From: Alkalihalobacillus sp. TS-13
Lineage (GTDB): Bacteria; Bacillota; Bacilli; Bacillales; Fictibacillaceae
Assembly: GCF_019720915.1 (NCBI RefSeq)
Contig: NZ_JAHKSI010000001.1
Location: 2,108,001 to 2,172,000 of the forward strand
Direction of reading: 5' to 3'
DNA length: 64,000 bases
Shown here: piece after piece, positions 29,941 through 38,598 of the stretch
Layout of the letters: the number at the start of each line of letters is the position of its first letter
How positions within the stretch are numbered: the first letter of the stretch is position 1
The notes under the pieces: model-generated
Told to the model about the DNA's origin: nothing
Databases searched by the model: none
The model's input: only the letters and a program-made list of their open reading frames with translations
Position numbers and translations under genes: made by a program

Positions 29941-30072
29941 TCAACAATAAAGATAACAAAGCCTTATTTTTAAATAATAGCTACGTCTATTGAAGCATAA
30001 AATGCGCCTTAAAATAAACAGAACAATGTTGTTTTTACACTGCTAAACATTTACATAATTATATAAACCGAA

Positions 30073-30085
30073 GTGGTCAGACCAC
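30073..30085. promoter_or_regulatory. FadR-type operator in front of ytsJ
   Basis: GTGGTCAGACCAC is a perfect 13-bp palindrome with the TGGTC-N-GACCA core known from FadR-subfamily GntR regulators such as PdhR and FadR. It lies about 8-20 bases past the predicted start point, where a bound repressor would block transcription. The only GntR-family gene in the window is the second gene of this same operon. Confidence 0.65.
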
Positions 30086-30092
30086 CTATCGA

Positions 30093-30127
30093 CCTATCCA
30101 TTATAACAAACCTGGTCAAGCTGTAAA
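30093..30127 (-). promoter_or_regulatory. sigma-A promoter of the ytsJ operon
   Basis: On the minus strand, -35 TTTACA (30127-30122) and a consensus -10 TATAAT (30105-30100) are separated by 16 bases, with a start point near 30093. It begins right after the dnaE stop codon. Confidence 0.7.
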
Positions 30128-30138
30128 GAATTAACGGT

Positions 30139-33100
30139 TTATTTTAAAACAACATTTTTCGTTCCAAGCAACGCTTCAAACTTTACAACACATTCCCGTG
30201 TAGGGTCAATACTGAACTCCTTGGATAATTTTACAGTTTTTCTGTCCTGTTCGTAATACAAAATGACGTCGGTGTTCCCCGGATATTGGAGAACGATTTT
30301 TTTGATATCATGGAGTACCCCTCGTTCTTGTTGGGATGGTTCAACCTTAAGAAATAGACTATGAATTTTCTTATCATTTGGTTTCGAGAGTGTTTGAAGA
30401 TCAGCTGCTTTGTCAATGATGATCTTCAACCCATCTGATGGTTCCACTTTCCCTTCGACAAGAAGAAGTGTTCCGTCTTGATATAAATCACCATTTTGCT
30501 GATAAGCTTTCGGAAAAACGATCCCATCGATTTCTCCTGTTTCGTCACTCAACTGGACAAAGGCCATCCAATCTCCTTTTTTGGTTTTGATTAATTTCGC
30601 TTTTGTGATCAAGACGCCTAGTCGAATCTGCTGCTCCTTGTTATCAATCTCGCCAATTTTACTGCGGTTGTAAACATCGAGGACCTGATTAAATTCTTCT
30701 AAAGGATGTCCAGTCAAATAAAAGCCTAGCACTTCAAACTCGAACTGCAGGGTTTCCTTATCTTGAAACGGTGGAACGTCTTCCATCACAGGCTTATCAG
30801 AGCCTTGATCATTTTCGAATAAATCGATTTGGCCTTCTTCCTCCGCCTTTTGGATTTTTGCACCATAATCGATGGCAGCATCGAGGTTTGCCAGAAGCTG
30901 AGCCCGGTTGGTTGAAAAATCATCGAAACATCCCGCAAGGACCAGTGATTCCAATGATCGTTTATTCATCGTTTTCAGAGATACCCTTTTACACAAGTCG
31001 AAGATATCCCGATAAGACTCCTTATGCCGTTCTTTTAATATCGCTTCGATTGCTTTGATACCCACATTCTTAATAACAAGAAACCCCATCCGTAAGCCGT
31101 CGTTCTCGACCTTGAATCCTGCATCACTTTCATTGATTGAAGGCGGATATACCTGGATCCCTTTTTGGCGTGCCTCGCTTAGGTAAGCTGCTGTCTTCCC
31201 ATGATTTCCAACAGTACTGCTCAACAGTTCAGCAAGGAAGTGCAACGGATAATTCGCTTTCAAATAGGCCAATTGATAAGCGATCACACTGTACGCCACA
31301 GCATGGGAACGGTTGAACCCATAATTAGCGAACCTGACGATTAAATCGTAAATGTCATTTGCGGTATCTGCATCATACCCTTTAAGAGTCGCCCCAGTCA
31401 CGAAATGCTTCCTCTGTTCATGAAGGACTTCTGCTTTTTTCTTACTTACTGCCCTTCTTAGCAAATCAGCTTCACCTAGAGAAAATCCTGCCATAGTCGA
31501 AGCAATCTTCATGATTTGCTCCTGATAGACGATGACTCCGTAAGTTTTGCCTAAAATCTGTTCCAGATCAGAATGCGGGTAGTTTACCTTAGTCTTTTTA
31601 TGCTTGCGATCGATGTAGGCGGGGATGTTTTCCATCGGACCTGGTCTATATAAAGCATTTACCGCGACGATGTCCTCGAATTCTGTAGGCTGCAGCTTTC
31701 GTAAAACCTTCCTCATGCCGTCAGATTCCAACTGGAAAATTCCTGTTGTATCACCTTTGCTTAATAGCTGATACGTCCTGTCGTCATCAAACGGCAGGTC
31801 ATGAAGAAACACTTCCTCTCCGGTAATTCTCTTAATCGAGGTTCTGATATTTTCTAACAAAGTTAAATTACGAAGACCTAGAAAGTCCATTTTAAGGAGT
31901 CCGATCTCTTCCAAACCATCCATCGTATATTGTGTCAGATCAAGGAATTCGCTTCCTGTCTGTGTGGGCACAACCTCATTGAGAGGATCTCTGCTGATGA
32001 TGATTCCTGCTGCATGTGTTGATGAATGTCTCGGGAGTCCTTCAATCGTTCTTGAGATATTCCATAAAGTCCGGGCTTCTTCAGATTGATCAAGCGTCTT
32101 TTTAAGCAATGGTGACTCGTTGACCGCTTTTTCCAATGTAATTCCCGGCCTTGAAGGGATTTGTTTAGCAACCTTATCGACAAGACGGTTATCGAGATTC
32201 AATACACGTCCGACATCTCTTACAGCTGCTTTTGCAGCCAATGTACCGAACGTAATGATCTGCGCCACGCGCTCTTTCCCATATTTATTCGAAACATATT
32301 CGATGACTTCGTCTCTACGTGTATCAGGAAAGTCAATGTCAATATCAGGCATCGTCACTCGTTCGGGATTCAAAAACCGCTCAAAAAGGAGTTCCTGGTC
32401 GATCGGGTCGACTTGGGTAATATATAACACGTATGAAACAAGAGAGCCCGCTGCCGATCCCCGTCCAGGTCCTGTCATAATTCCATTTTCCCTGGCAAAC
32501 TTCATAAAATCCCATACGATCAAGAAATAATCGTTGAAACCCATTTCCTCAATAATGTTCAACTCATAATCCAAGCGGTTGATCACTTCAGAGGACAGAT
32601 TGGCACCATACCGCTCTCTGACCCCTTCTTCACAAAGCTTCCTCAAATAGGAACCGCTTGTCTCATCGGAAGGCAATGGATAATGTGGCAGAATCGGATT
32701 CCCGAATTCGAGGGTTACATTACATTTGTCAGCAATCTCTTCTGTGTTTTGAATCGCTTCCCGGGTATGAGCAAAATGCACTTCCATCTCCGAGCTGGAT
32801 TTGAAATAGTACCCCTCCGTCGGATACCGCTCATGCTCCCCATCGGTCAATTTCGTGCCAAGCTTTATGGCGCGCAATGCCTCAAACGCATTCGCATCGA
32901 CTTGGTCTATGTAGTGGATATTATTCGTTGCAACAACCGGAGTGTCAGTTCGCTTTGAAAGTTGATTGACATTCAGATTGAGCTCTTTTTCCCTTCCAAT
33001 TCCGTGATCTTCTATCCCTAAATAAAAATCGTCACCGAAGGACTGTTTCAATTTGCTGCACATCTGTTCAGCGATCTGCATGTCGGTCTGGAGAAAGCGC

Positions 33101-33510
33101 TGGATAATGCCGTTCACCCCGGTTGATATAGCAAGAAGCCCGTCCCTGAACCTATGAATATCAGATAGTCCAAGTGCTGGCAGTTCTTTACCCTTATACG
33201 TCTGGAGCTTGGAACTTATTTTAATCAATTGACGATAACCGATATCATCTTTTGCATATAAAAGAAGCTTGGCTGGGGGGGAATTCTCGTCGGTAGAAAA
33301 ATGAATATCGACTTCCAGGCCAAGAATCGGTTTTATCCCTTTTTTCTTACAAGATTTATAGAACGGAAGCACGCCATACATAACGTTGCGATCAGTGAGT
33401 GCTAACGCAGGCATCCGATATTCTTTTGCACGGTCGGTCAACCTGTCGATCCTGCATGCACTTTCTAACAATGAGTATTCACTATGTACATGCAAATGAA
33501 CAAATCCCAT
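30139..33510 (-). CDS. dnaE: DNA polymerase III alpha subunit DnaE
   Basis: A 1123-residue C-family polymerase of the DnaE3 type, which extends lagging-strand RNA primers before handing over to PolC. The PHP domain starts at once (HLHVHSEYSLL), the catalytic aspartates lie in PDIDIDFPD preceded by GPGRGSAAGS, then come a helix-hairpin-helix region (about 780-850) and an OB fold (about 960-1040). The open frame reaches 33600, but AAGGAGTGACTCAA precedes ATG 33510, which gives the family N-terminus. Divergent from ytrH. Confidence 0.97.
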   Translation of the reverse strand: MGFVHLHVHSEYSLLESACRIDRLTDRAKEYRMPALALTDRNVMYGVLPFYKSCKKKGIKPILGLEVDIHFSTDENSPPAKLLLYAKDDIGYRQLIKISSKLQTYKGKELPALGLSDIHRFRDGLLAISTGVNGIIQRFLQTDMQIAEQMCSKLKQSFGDDFYLGIEDHGIGREKELNLNVNQLSKRTDTPVVATNNIHYIDQVDANAFEALRAIKLGTKLTDGEHERYPTEGYYFKSSSEMEVHFAHTREAIQNTEEIADKCNVTLEFGNPILPHYPLPSDETSGSYLRKLCEEGVRERYGANLSSEVINRLDYELNIIEEMGFNDYFLIVWDFMKFARENGIMTGPGRGSAAGSLVSYVLYITQVDPIDQELLFERFLNPERVTMPDIDIDFPDTRRDEVIEYVSNKYGKERVAQIITFGTLAAKAAVRDVGRVLNLDNRLVDKVAKQIPSRPGITLEKAVNESPLLKKTLDQSEEARTLWNISRTIEGLPRHSSTHAAGIIISRDPLNEVVPTQTGSEFLDLTQYTMDGLEEIGLLKMDFLGLRNLTLLENIRTSIKRITGEEVFLHDLPFDDDRTYQLLSKGDTTGIFQLESDGMRKVLRKLQPTEFEDIVAVNALYRPGPMENIPAYIDRKHKKTKVNYPHSDLEQILGKTYGVIVYQEQIMKIASTMAGFSLGEADLLRRAVSKKKAEVLHEQRKHFVTGATLKGYDADTANDIYDLIVRFANYGFNRSHAVAYSVIAYQLAYLKANYPLHFLAELLSSTVGNHGKTAAYLSEARQKGIQVYPPSINESDAGFKVENDGLRMGFLVIKNVGIKAIEAILKERHKESYRDIFDLCKRVSLKTMNKRSLESLVLAGCFDDFSTNRAQLLANLDAAIDYGAKIQKAEEEGQIDLFENDQGSDKPVMEDVPPFQDKETLQFEFEVLGFYLTGHPLEEFNQVLDVYNRSKIGEIDNKEQQIRLGVLITKAKLIKTKKGDWMAFVQLSDETGEIDGIVFPKAYQQNGDLYQDGTLLLVEGKVEPSDGLKIIIDKAADLQTLSKPNDKKIHSLFLKVEPSQQERGVLHDIKKIVLQYPGNTDVILYYEQDRKTVKLSKEFSIDPTRECVVKFEALLGTKNVVLK

Positions 33511-33576
33511 TTGAGTCACTCCTTTCTTCCTTTTCCTATTTTCATTATATACAAGACAGTAACAACATGAAATGAA

Positions 33577-33606
33577 GCATACTTCTTTGTGGTTGTCCAT
33601 ACTTAT
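33577..33606 (+). promoter_or_regulatory. candidate sigma-E promoter of ytrH-ytrI
   Basis: GCATACT (33577-33583), 14 bases, then CATACTTAT (33598-33606) resembles the sigma-E consensus (KMATATT-N14-CATACAMT) with a few mismatches. ytrHI is sigma-E controlled in B. subtilis, which supports the call. The predicted start is about 45 bases before the ytrH TTG. Confidence 0.55.
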
Positions 33607-33652
33607 AAATAGAGAGGGTATATCAGATTCTCAAGTTAAAGGTGGGGTCTGC

Positions 33653-33979
33653 TTGGTCAGAGAGTTTGTTTCAACAACTATCATTTATTATTGTATAGCC
33701 TTTGGAATCATATTAGGTGGGTGCTTGGTCGGGGCGATCGGAATGATGTTGACAGGAAAACCTCCGTTTCTTTCCATGACACAATTATCCAAAAGCTTGA
33801 AAATATGGGCGATCGTTGCTGCAATCGGCGGGACTTTCGATACAATCGATAATTTTGAAAGAGGGTTTGAAAGTGAAGCTTGGATAGAAGTCATCAAGCA
33901 AATCCTCTATATCGTCTCCGCTCTCCTTGGAGCAAATTCAGGCGGGGTGATTATACAATGGATTACTCAGGAGGATTAG
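33653..33979 (+). CDS. ytrH: sporulation membrane protein YtrH
   Basis: A 108-residue membrane protein with three predicted segments (about 7-30, 44-62 and 82-103) and a charged loop TFDTIDNFERGFESEAW. It matches YtrH in size, topology and position between dnaE and ytrI. YtrH and YtrI are mother-cell sporulation proteins whose loss reduces spore resistance in B. subtilis. The frame is open from 33572, but AAAGGTGG lies 7 bases before TTG 33653, giving MVREFVSTT. Confidence 0.9.
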   Translation: MVREFVSTTIIYYCIAFGIILGGCLVGAIGMMLTGKPPFLSMTQLSKSLKIWAIVAAIGGTFDTIDNFERGFESEAWIEVIKQILYIVSALLGANSGGVIIQWITQED

Positions 33980-33982
33980 AAG

Positions 33983-34486
33983 ATGAGGATTCCTCCCCTT
34001 CATCGCCGTAAAGGTTACCAACGTTTTTTTGCCGGCATTGTGATCGGCTTCATCATTGGCTGGTTCTTTTTTTTACTAAGTTTTGGTGGTTTACAGGAAT
34101 TTTATATGACCGAGATTGATCGAAGGGATGAAAAGATAAGAGGCTTGAACGATGAATTCAAACATTTCAAACAAGATTATGAAGAAAAAAATAAAGAAAA
34201 TGAAAAAAAGCTTCGGATCCAAGAAATCAAAGTCAGTTTTTTGAACAGGGAACAGGCAGGATTGAAAGGACTACAATTAATCGAGCTTGAAAATGCGGTA
34301 AAATCAGAGCTCCATGACGTGTTGACAAAAGACATTGAATCAGTCGGCCAAAACTCTAATCTATTGATTAGGACTCTTGAAAACAAAAACTTTCTGATAG
34401 GTAAAGAAACGTATAATGTAAAAGTCTATCAAATGCATCTTTATACAACCTTGCGTTTAAATTTGAAAGTTGAACAAGTAAAATAG
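33983..34486 (+). CDS. ytrI: sporulation membrane protein YtrI
   Basis: A 167-residue protein with one N-terminal membrane anchor (about 14-38), then a charged coiled-coil stretch (about 48-85) and a soluble C-terminal domain that probably faces the extracytoplasmic or intermembrane space. AGGAGG overlaps the end of ytrH, and the genes are 3 bases apart, so they are co-expressed, likely under sigma E. The molecular role is not known. Confidence 0.9.
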   Translation: MRIPPLHRRKGYQRFFAGIVIGFIIGWFFFLLSFGGLQEFYMTEIDRRDEKIRGLNDEFKHFKQDYEEKNKENEKKLRIQEIKVSFLNREQAGLKGLQLIELENAVKSELHDVLTKDIESVGQNSNLLIRTLENKNFLIGKETYNVKVYQMHLYTTLRLNLKVEQVK

Positions 34487-34591
34487 ACTTGTTTTTTGAC
34501 AATTGTGAGACATTTGGATTTCATCATTAGCAAAGTACATGCACATCGTATACAATATAAATAGGAATAAACACGTTAAGGGGGATTGTGT

Positions 34592-34783
34592 ATGATTATC
34601 AATCGAAAAGAAATGGCGAAGGCGAAAGTCGAAAAGCTTAAAAACGGCTATTCCGCATTTGCTGAAACGAAAGAAGTTGCAGAACTGATCAAGAAGCAAG
34701 CTACCGAACTCAACATCGAATTTGTAGAGGACGTGACAGAAATTGGTTCCTGGTTCATCCCAGCCAAACAACAACAATCATAG
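34592..34783 (+). CDS. small conserved-looking protein, unknown function
   Basis: A 63-residue soluble protein rich in Lys, Glu and Ala, with KAKVEKLKNGYSAF followed by a likely helix AETKEVAELIKKQATE and a short C-terminal strand region. AAGGGGG is well spaced before ATG 34592, and a strong terminator follows at 34796, so it is a monocistronic gene. A possible sigma-A promoter (TTAGCA and TACAAT) lies at about 34530-34555. I do not recognise the family. Confidence 0.75.
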   Translation: MIINRKEMAKAKVEKLKNGYSAFAETKEVAELIKKQATELNIEFVEDVTEIGSWFIPAKQQQS

Positions 34784-34795
34784 TGTAATGAAAAC

Positions 34796-34840
34796 ATAGC
34801 CCCACCTTTTTTCAATAAAGGAACTGGGGCTATTATTTTT
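34796..34840 (+). terminator. terminator after the 63-residue gene
   Basis: ATAGCCCCA (34796-34804) pairs perfectly with TGGGGCTAT (34825-34833) and is followed by TATTTTT. Confidence 0.85.
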
Positions 34841-34930
34841 GTGTGAGGAATAAGAAAATCTTATTAAAACTAGGCTCTTTTCTAAAAGATTGTTGCTTTT
34901 GAGTCATTTTAAAAAAGTCTCCTTGTGCAA

Positions 34931-35061
34931 GTTGATTGGAGAGAAAGGTGCGAGACTCCTGCGGGAGCAGCGGGACAGGCAGGACCCTTCAATGTCGCAA
35001 GGCGACGAGTGGGCTCACCGCACGCCCCACGGAAAGCGAGCATCCTGGAGCGGAAATCAAC
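34931..35061. repeat. GC-rich inverted-end intergenic repeat, related family
   Basis: Bounded by GTTGATT (34931) and GAAATCAAC (35053), with GACTCCTGCGGGAGCAGCGG inside one end and CCCCACGGAAAGCGAGC inside the other. Similar GC-rich intergenic elements are widespread in Bacillus genomes. Its ends resemble those of the modular R repeats (CTCCTGCGGGA..AGCG and CTTTCCGCGGG), so the two look like one superfamily with different interiors. Overlapping frames at 34890-35214 are not credible genes. Confidence 0.7.
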
Positions 35062-35157
35062 GACTTTCAAGAGCAACTATGTTTGCGAAAACAGCCAAAA
35101 ACTAAATTCGCTATCCGGAAATGCGCGCCAAGCGAAACCCAAACAGCCATGCCTTCC

Positions 35158-35347
35158 AGGTTAACGGACATCAGAGCCGTTATTTGTGACAAAATCGCTG
35201 TTTCTAATTTTTAACGGACACCACAGCCGTTATTTGTGAACAAAGCAGGTGTTTTTCTATGATATTTACTAAATAAGGGCCCTAGTGTCCGTTAAGTTTG
35301 TAAAATTCCATTATTTTGGTCAAATAAGGGCTACTGTGTCCGTTAAC
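35158..35347. repeat. TAACGGACA repeat locus 2 (two direct plus two inverted units)
   Basis: Forward units TTAACGGACATCAGAGCC at 35161 and TTAACGGACACCACAGCC at 35211 are 50 bases apart. Inverted units (AAATAAGGGC..GTGTCCGTTAA) start at 35271 and 35322, 51 bases apart. The inverted pair, read in reverse, matches the pair at 1073-1147 including its spacer (TTTGATCAAAATA / TTTGACCAAAATA). It lies just after the nrnA stop. Confidence 0.8.
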
Positions 35348-35361
35348 CCCTATTTTAAAAA

Positions 35362-36306
35362 TCATTTATATGCACGACAAGCTTCAACGAGATCCTGTAT
35401 GATCTGTTCAGTCTCTTCGATTGTATAGACGGTAGCCCCGGAAGCCATCGGATGCCCTCCGCCATTGTATTTTGCTGCGATTGTGTTGACGATAGGGCCT
35501 TTGGAGCGAAGTCTAACACGAAATTGATCAGGTTCCTCCACAAAAAACACCCAGGTCATAAGCCCCTCAACGTTTGAGAATGAATTGACAAGTAAAGATG
35601 ATTCATTCGGGGTCGTATTGAATTTCTCCATCACTTCTTGCGTCAAGTACATATAACCTACACCAGGATCGATATATTTGAAATTGGATAAGACATGACC
35701 ATTCAATCGTGCTAAGCTCAATTTCACTTTATACATCTCTTCATAGACTGCAGAGATATCGAATTCATAATTCCGTAATTCCCCGGCATATTTCATCGTT
35801 TTCTCAGTCGTATTCGGGAACAAGAAACGCCCTGTATCTCCTACGATTCCTGCATAAAGCAGTCCAGCACCTTTATCAGAAAGCTTGAACTGGTGTTTTT
35901 CCTTCCCGTATAAGTAAAACTCATAAATCATTTCACTCACACTGCTTGCGTCTGTATCGACCCAGATCAAATCACCATACCGATCTTCGTTTGGATGGTG
36001 ATCGATTTTAATGATGAAATCCCCGGAAGAGTATCGTTGATCACTGATCCGTGCCTGATTCGCAGTGTCACAAATGATGACGAGTGCCCCATCATAAACG
36101 CTATCTGGAATGGTGTCCATTTCAATCATGAATCTCAGGGATTCTTCTTCTTCGCCTACGACATATATCGATTTGTCCGGAAAAGTAGATTTTAGAACTT
36201 TAGATAATCCACCTTGTGAACCGAGAGCATCCGGATCTGGACGCACATGGCGGTGGATGATGATTTTTTCATATTCTTTGATCTTCTGTATGATTTGTTC
36301 TTTCAT
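35362..36306 (-). CDS. nrnA: oligoribonuclease / pAp phosphatase NrnA
   Basis: A 314-residue DHH-DHHA1 phosphoesterase that degrades nanoRNAs of 2-5 nucleotides and hydrolyses 3'-phosphoadenosine 5'-phosphate. Motifs: HRHVRPDPDALGSQ near 19-31, VIICDTANQARI, the DHH motif IDHHPNEDRYGD, and in DHHA1 the GGGHPMASGA motif near the end. AAAGGAG precedes ATG 36306; the longer frame from 36339 lacks a ribosome site. It is divergent from ytpI. Confidence 0.96.
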   Translation of the reverse strand: MKEQIIQKIKEYEKIIIHRHVRPDPDALGSQGGLSKVLKSTFPDKSIYVVGEEEESLRFMIEMDTIPDSVYDGALVIICDTANQARISDQRYSSGDFIIKIDHHPNEDRYGDLIWVDTDASSVSEMIYEFYLYGKEKHQFKLSDKGAGLLYAGIVGDTGRFLFPNTTEKTMKYAGELRNYEFDISAVYEEMYKVKLSLARLNGHVLSNFKYIDPGVGYMYLTQEVMEKFNTTPNESSLLVNSFSNVEGLMTWVFFVEEPDQFRVRLRSKGPIVNTIAAKYNGGGHPMASGATVYTIEETEQIIQDLVEACRAYK

Positions 36307-36423
36307 TACGGACTCCTTTATCTGTAACCTAATGTTCACTTTAGATAACTGTAAAGTATAGATTTTATATCCTTTTTTCTATACAATGGTACTCGAATGA
36401 TTCAACTGTATTGGAGGAATATC

Positions 36424-36726
36424 ATGCCTGTATTCATCATCATTATCGTATTATCAATCAGCCTTTATATATTCTATAAAATAAAAGAGTTCCGCGTAAA
36501 GGCTCCTTATGAGAAGAAATGGACGAAATCGAAGGCTAACATAGCTCTTGGTGTTTTCATAGGAATATTCGGACTAAACCGTTTGTTCATCAATGAGTCT
36601 ACATATGATCTGGTTATCGGCGGTGTATTTTTGGTTTTAGGTTTGATCAATGCATTCATGGGATATAAAGCGTATAAGTACTTTCTTCCTCTTGCTGTAG
36701 AGGAGAGAGAACAATCCAATTCTTAG
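36424..36726 (+). CDS. ytpI: YtpI family membrane protein
   Basis: A 100-residue protein with three predicted membrane segments (about 1-18, 40-57 and 62-85) and a charged linker FRVKAPYEKKWTKSKAN. Size, topology and position next to nrnA match YtpI of B. subtilis, whose function is unknown. TGGAGGAATATC precedes ATG 36424; the frame extends to 36397 without a ribosome site. Confidence 0.85.
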   Translation: MPVFIIIIVLSISLYIFYKIKEFRVKAPYEKKWTKSKANIALGVFIGIFGLNRLFINESTYDLVIGGVFLVLGLINAFMGYKAYKYFLPLAVEEREQSNS

Positions 36727-36733
36727 ATTATTT

Positions 36734-36845
36734 GAGGCTGTCCAATAAGTGTCTGAGTCTCTCCGTACTTAACAACATTTTATGAAACATCTCGTTTAAA
36801 ATGTTGTGTTGGAGGTGTCTGACACTTTTTATTTTGGACAGCCTC
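36734..36845. repeat. 111-112 bp inverted-end element, copy 2
   Basis: Perfect 10-bp ends GAGGCTGTCC (36734) and GGACAGCCTC (36836-36845), an inner TAACAACATTTT/AAAATGTTGT dyad and GAGGTGTCTGACACTTTT, shared with the copy at 1816-1926. It lies in the convergent gap between ytpI and ytoI, 7 bases after ytpI, and could serve as a bidirectional stop, but it lacks the T run seen in copy 1. Confidence 0.8.
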
Positions 36846-36873
36846 ATTCATATTTGCGCTCTGTTTGAATTCA

Positions 36874-38190
36874 TTAAAGGTGGCGTTCGATAAGTTGGGC
36901 CATCATGAGAGCTTTTCCAACTACTTCCCCTTCATGATAGATTTCGACGTCGACTTTACCGTAACGTCTGCTTAGTTCAAGGATTTTTGGTCGGATCGTA
37001 ATCTTACTATCGATTTGTACAGGCTTTAAGAAGTACAAAGTGATATTTTCTACAACAAGGTCACCCTTCTTCTTCTTTCGCAGAGCCCTGCTCCCAACCT
37101 CGGAAACCAATGTTGTCATCACGCCATAAGATAATGTCCCTAAATAATTCGTCATCTGTGGAGTGACTTCACAGGTAAAAAACACATCTTGTTCATTTTC
37201 ATTATCACGGACATTACTTGTAATCAAGTCATCAAAGGTTTCCCCAATCTGCGGTTGTTTTTGAATCATTTGCAAGGCCTTCAACACATCCTGCCTGCTG
37301 ATGATCCCTTGCAGCGTTTGTTGGGAATCCACAACCGGCAAAAGCTCGATACCCTCCCAAATCATCATATGGGCTGCGTTTGCAACAGATGTCGTCGCGC
37401 TGACAGTGATCGGATTTTTTGTCATCACCTTTTCAATCGTCAAATCGTTGTTTTTACCAATGATATCTTTGGAAGTCACGATACCCACGATCCGATTCTT
37501 TTTATCCACTACAGGATATCGGCTGTGGTCTGTTTCTTTATTCAACTCATACCATTTCGTAACCTTCTCATCATTAACCAGATAATTGGTCTGTTCAACC
37601 GGAATGGTGATGTCACTGACGAGGACGATCTCCTTTTTGATCAATTGATCATAAATGGCACGATTGATCATCGTCGCTACTGTAAATGTGTCATAACTCG
37701 TTGAAATGACGGGAAGTTCTAATTCATCCGCCAGTTTCATAACCGTTTCATCAGTATCAAAGCCACCTGTAATCAGCACAGCCGCTCCCGCTTTCAATCC
37801 AAGCGCATGAGCTTTTGTACGGTTTCCAACGATCAGTAAGCTGTCAGGGTCCACATACCGCATCATCGCCTCAAGCTTCATGGCACCAATGACGAATTTG
37901 TTCAGCGTCTTATGCAGCCCCTTTTTCCCGCCAAGAACTTGTCCATCGACAACATTGACGACTTCTGCATATGTCAGTTTCTCGATATTTTCTTTTCGTT
38001 TCTTTTCAATACGGATCGTGCCGACACGCTCTATCGTGCTGACCGTCCCCTGATTTTCTGCATCTTTTATTGCCCTGTAGGCTGTACCCTCACTAACAGA
38101 AAGAGCTTTTGCAATTTGTCTGACAGAAATTTTACTGCCGATTTCCAGTGTTTCGATATACTCTAATATTTGTTCATGTTTTGTTGACAT
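36874..38190 (-). CDS. ytoI: DRTGG/CBS-domain regulator-like protein YtoI
   Basis: A 438-residue multidomain protein: an N-terminal HTH (about 1-55, QIAKALSVSEGTAYRAI), a DRTGG domain (about 70-180), two CBS domains (about 190-310; TIEKVMTKNPITVSATTSVANAAHMM) and a C-terminal hotdog thioesterase-like domain (about 335-435). CBS domains usually bind adenine nucleotides, so a nucleotide-sensing regulator is likely, but neither ligand nor targets are known. GGTG is better spaced for ATG 38190 than for the adjacent ATG 38193. Confidence 0.9.
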   Translation of the reverse strand: MSTKHEQILEYIETLEIGSKISVRQIAKALSVSEGTAYRAIKDAENQGTVSTIERVGTIRIEKKRKENIEKLTYAEVVNVVDGQVLGGKKGLHKTLNKFVIGAMKLEAMMRYVDPDSLLIVGNRTKAHALGLKAGAAVLITGGFDTDETVMKLADELELPVISTSYDTFTVATMINRAIYDQLIKKEIVLVSDITIPVEQTNYLVNDEKVTKWYELNKETDHSRYPVVDKKNRIVGIVTSKDIIGKNNDLTIEKVMTKNPITVSATTSVANAAHMMIWEGIELLPVVDSQQTLQGIISRQDVLKALQMIQKQPQIGETFDDLITSNVRDNENEQDVFFTCEVTPQMTNYLGTLSYGVMTTLVSEVGSRALRKKKKGDLVVENITLYFLKPVQIDSKITIRPKILELSRRYGKVDVEIYHEGEVVGKALMMAQLIERHL

Positions 38191-38268
38191 CATTTCACCA
38201 ATCTTTCTAAAAACCGATCTCCGCAAATTGCTAAGTCTTTCCTATTATACTAAGGGTATCCCTTTACA

Positions 38269-38514
38269 TCAATGCTGCCTGATTCTCTTGCGTTCTTTTG
38301 CCGGGCGTCTTAGCGTTATAGTTTGTTTTGATTCCTGAGGATATTTTTGGAACAGCAATGCAGAAAAATTTCCACCGATTACGAGCAAAGCAAAGAATAA
38401 CCAAACTGCAGAGAACCATCCGCCTAATCCTGTTCCGATCTCAGGCAGATAAGGAACAGCAAAGTAAACAAGTGCAAGGGCACTCAACAACGATAAAATC
38501 AGCCTATTCTTCAT
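38269..38514 (-). CDS. small membrane protein, unknown function
   Basis: An 81-residue protein with two hydrophobic segments (about 4-22 and 33-55) and a strongly basic C-terminal tail (TITLRRPAKERKRIRQH) expected in the cytoplasm. GAAGGAGAACGATTA gives an excellent start at 38514. It lies between ytkL and ytoI on the same strand. No family recognised. Confidence 0.75.
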   Translation of the reverse strand: MKNRLILSLLSALALVYFAVPYLPEIGTGLGGWFSAVWLFFALLVIGGNFSALLFQKYPQESKQTITLRRPAKERKRIRQH

Positions 38515-38598
38515 TAATCGTTCTCCTTCCTAGTATATGAGGGATGTCCTTTATATTTAGCGTATGCAGCCCCTTTTTAAGAAAGAAGAAAACGTAGA

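Noticed and set aside
34890-35214. Three overlapping plus-strand frames of 71-92 residues
   Set aside because: All lie within the GC-rich repeat and the TAACGGACA repeat; no start signals and no family character.
35158-35347. CRISPR array, suggested by regular 50-base spacing of short repeats
   Set aside because: Only two units per orientation, units change direction, the spacers are similar rather than unique, and no cas genes are nearby.
37189-37704. A 171-residue plus-strand frame opposite ytoI
   Set aside because: Shadow of ytoI; no start signal or domain pattern.
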